Source: Spirochaetota bacterium
GTDB lineage: Bacteria; Spirochaetota; UBA12135; COTS27; JAFLEE01
Reading direction: 5' to 3'
Length of the DNA stretch: 64,000 nucleotides
Assembly (NCBI GenBank): GCA_017302015.1
Contig: JAFLEE010000005.1
Location: 52,657 to 116,656 of the forward strand
In this document: piece by piece, positions 63,515 through 64,000 of the stretch
Position numbering within the stretch: position 1 is the stretch's first letter
How the letters are laid out: each line of letters begins with the position of its first letter
Notes under the pieces: model-generated
Told to the model about the DNA's origin: nothing
Databases searched by the model: none
What the model saw: the letters and a program-made list of their open reading frames with translations, nothing else
Position numbers and translations under genes: made by a program

Positions 63515-64000
63515 ATGGCCGCGCAGCGTGGGGCCCCCATGAACCTCTTCTTCTACCTCCACGCCGCCCCGCCCTCCGCCCGCGTCTCCGCCACCTTCGA
63601 GTATGAACTCCGCCGCGGGGTGATGGACGGCGCCTGCCAGCGCGGCGACCGGCTCACCGTCGCCGGCCCCGAACTCGACCTGGCGGCCTTCGTCGCCGAG
63701 GGCGCCTGGCGGCGCTTCGATGCGGCCCTCGGGGTGGTGCCCACCTGGGCCAGCGACCGCATCGCCGCCTGGGATGCCCTGCAGACCCGCCTTCCCGCGA
63801 TCTCGCTCACCGGGGCCTCCCGGCTGCGCCGCGGCCACCGCATCGACGGCGACCACCGCCGCGAGATGGACTTCGTGCTCGCCCACTTGGCGGAACTCCC
63901 CGTGCGGCGCCTGGGCTATCTCGGCATGGACCTCGGGCCCCACGCCGATGCCCGCTACCGGGCCTTCCGCGACGGCGCGGCGCGTCTGGGCTTCCAGGTC
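63515..64000 (+). CDS. Sugar-binding (PBP1/XylR-like) regulator, 5' part, runs off the window
   Basis: The frame is open to the last base (162 codons visible). The protein begins MAAQRGAPMNLFFYLHAA and continues with a periplasmic-binding-protein-like domain: YELRRGVMDGACQRGD, ISLTGASRL, RREMDFVLAHLAEL, RRLGYLGMD and ARYRAFRDGAARLGF. This is the pattern of the LacI/XylR sensor domain. No DNA-binding domain precedes it, so a C-terminal AraC-type domain, as in XylR, is expected beyond the window. GAGGGG precedes the ATG at 63515; an ATG eight codons later is an alternative. Confidence 0.7.
   Translation, partial: MAAQRGAPMNLFFYLHAAPPSARVSATFEYELRRGVMDGACQRGDRLTVAGPELDLAAFVAEGAWRRFDAALGVVPTWASDRIAAWDALQTRLPAISLTGASRLRRGHRIDGDHRREMDFVLAHLAELPVRRLGYLGMDLGPHADARYRAFRDGAARLGFQV

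Overview
This is one contiguous piece of a GC-rich, protein-dense bacterial chromosome (roughly two thirds G+C by eye). It carries about 35 real genes on both strands and no rRNA, tRNA, CRISPR or phage genes that I can see. The gene set combines many secreted and cytoplasmic glycoside hydrolases, parallel beta-helix proteins, at least five AraC-type regulators placed beside them, DUF362, and an EF-hand alpha/beta-hydrolase. That mix is typical of polysaccharide-degrading members of the PVC group (Lentisphaerota, Kiritimatiellota, Verrucomicrobiota). This affiliation is inferred from gene content only; there is no marker gene in the window.

Layout. 1-3,850: the end of an RND efflux permease, a small membrane protein, and a two-gene operon of a FosA-like enzyme and a Vat-like acetyltransferase, which looks like an antibiotic-modification cassette. 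3,872-11,413: a large secreted protein, CreD, a small lipoprotein, an outer-membrane barrel and a trypsin-like lipoprotein protease, which form an envelope block. 11,841-33,339: a glycan-degradation block with a GH110-like beta-helix, a GH95-like enzyme with two F5/8C domains, AraC, DUF362, a cytoplasmic toroid-like protein, a secreted TIM-barrel-like protein, an SGNH hydrolase, GH36, GH2, a giant secreted GH2 homologue and AraC. 33,447-36,789: a GH4 enzyme plus two MDR dehydrogenases in one operon, followed by AraC. 37,919-47,238: GH16, a frameshifted DUF3592 gene, GH28, a 1,343-residue beta-helix/LamG protein, and a divergent AraC gene interrupted by a stop codon.

47,375-52,398 is the accessory region. 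It holds a response regulator with reversed architecture, a decayed copy of an AraC gene, an AT-rich GT-C glycosyltransferase frameshifted at an 11-C tract, the intact AraC paralogue, and a RelE/Phd toxin-antitoxin pair. 52,541-64,000 returns to the GC-rich style: an EF-hand hydrolase, a palindromic repeat, a multidomain secreted glycosidase, a GH106-like enzyme, AraC, an M48 protease and the start of a sugar-binding regulator that runs off the window.

How it works together. Secreted enzymes (GH95-like, GH110-like, GH28, GH16, beta-helix proteins) would open complex pectin-like or galactose/fucose-containing glycans. The cytoplasmic GH36, GH2, GH4 and GH106-like enzymes would finish the oligosaccharides, and each group has its own local AraC regulator. 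No SusC/SusD pair, sugar ABC transporter or sulfatase is present, so uptake must be encoded elsewhere. Several genes have a -10-like hexamer 5-8 bases before the start codon and no Shine-Dalgarno sequence, which suggests leaderless transcription.
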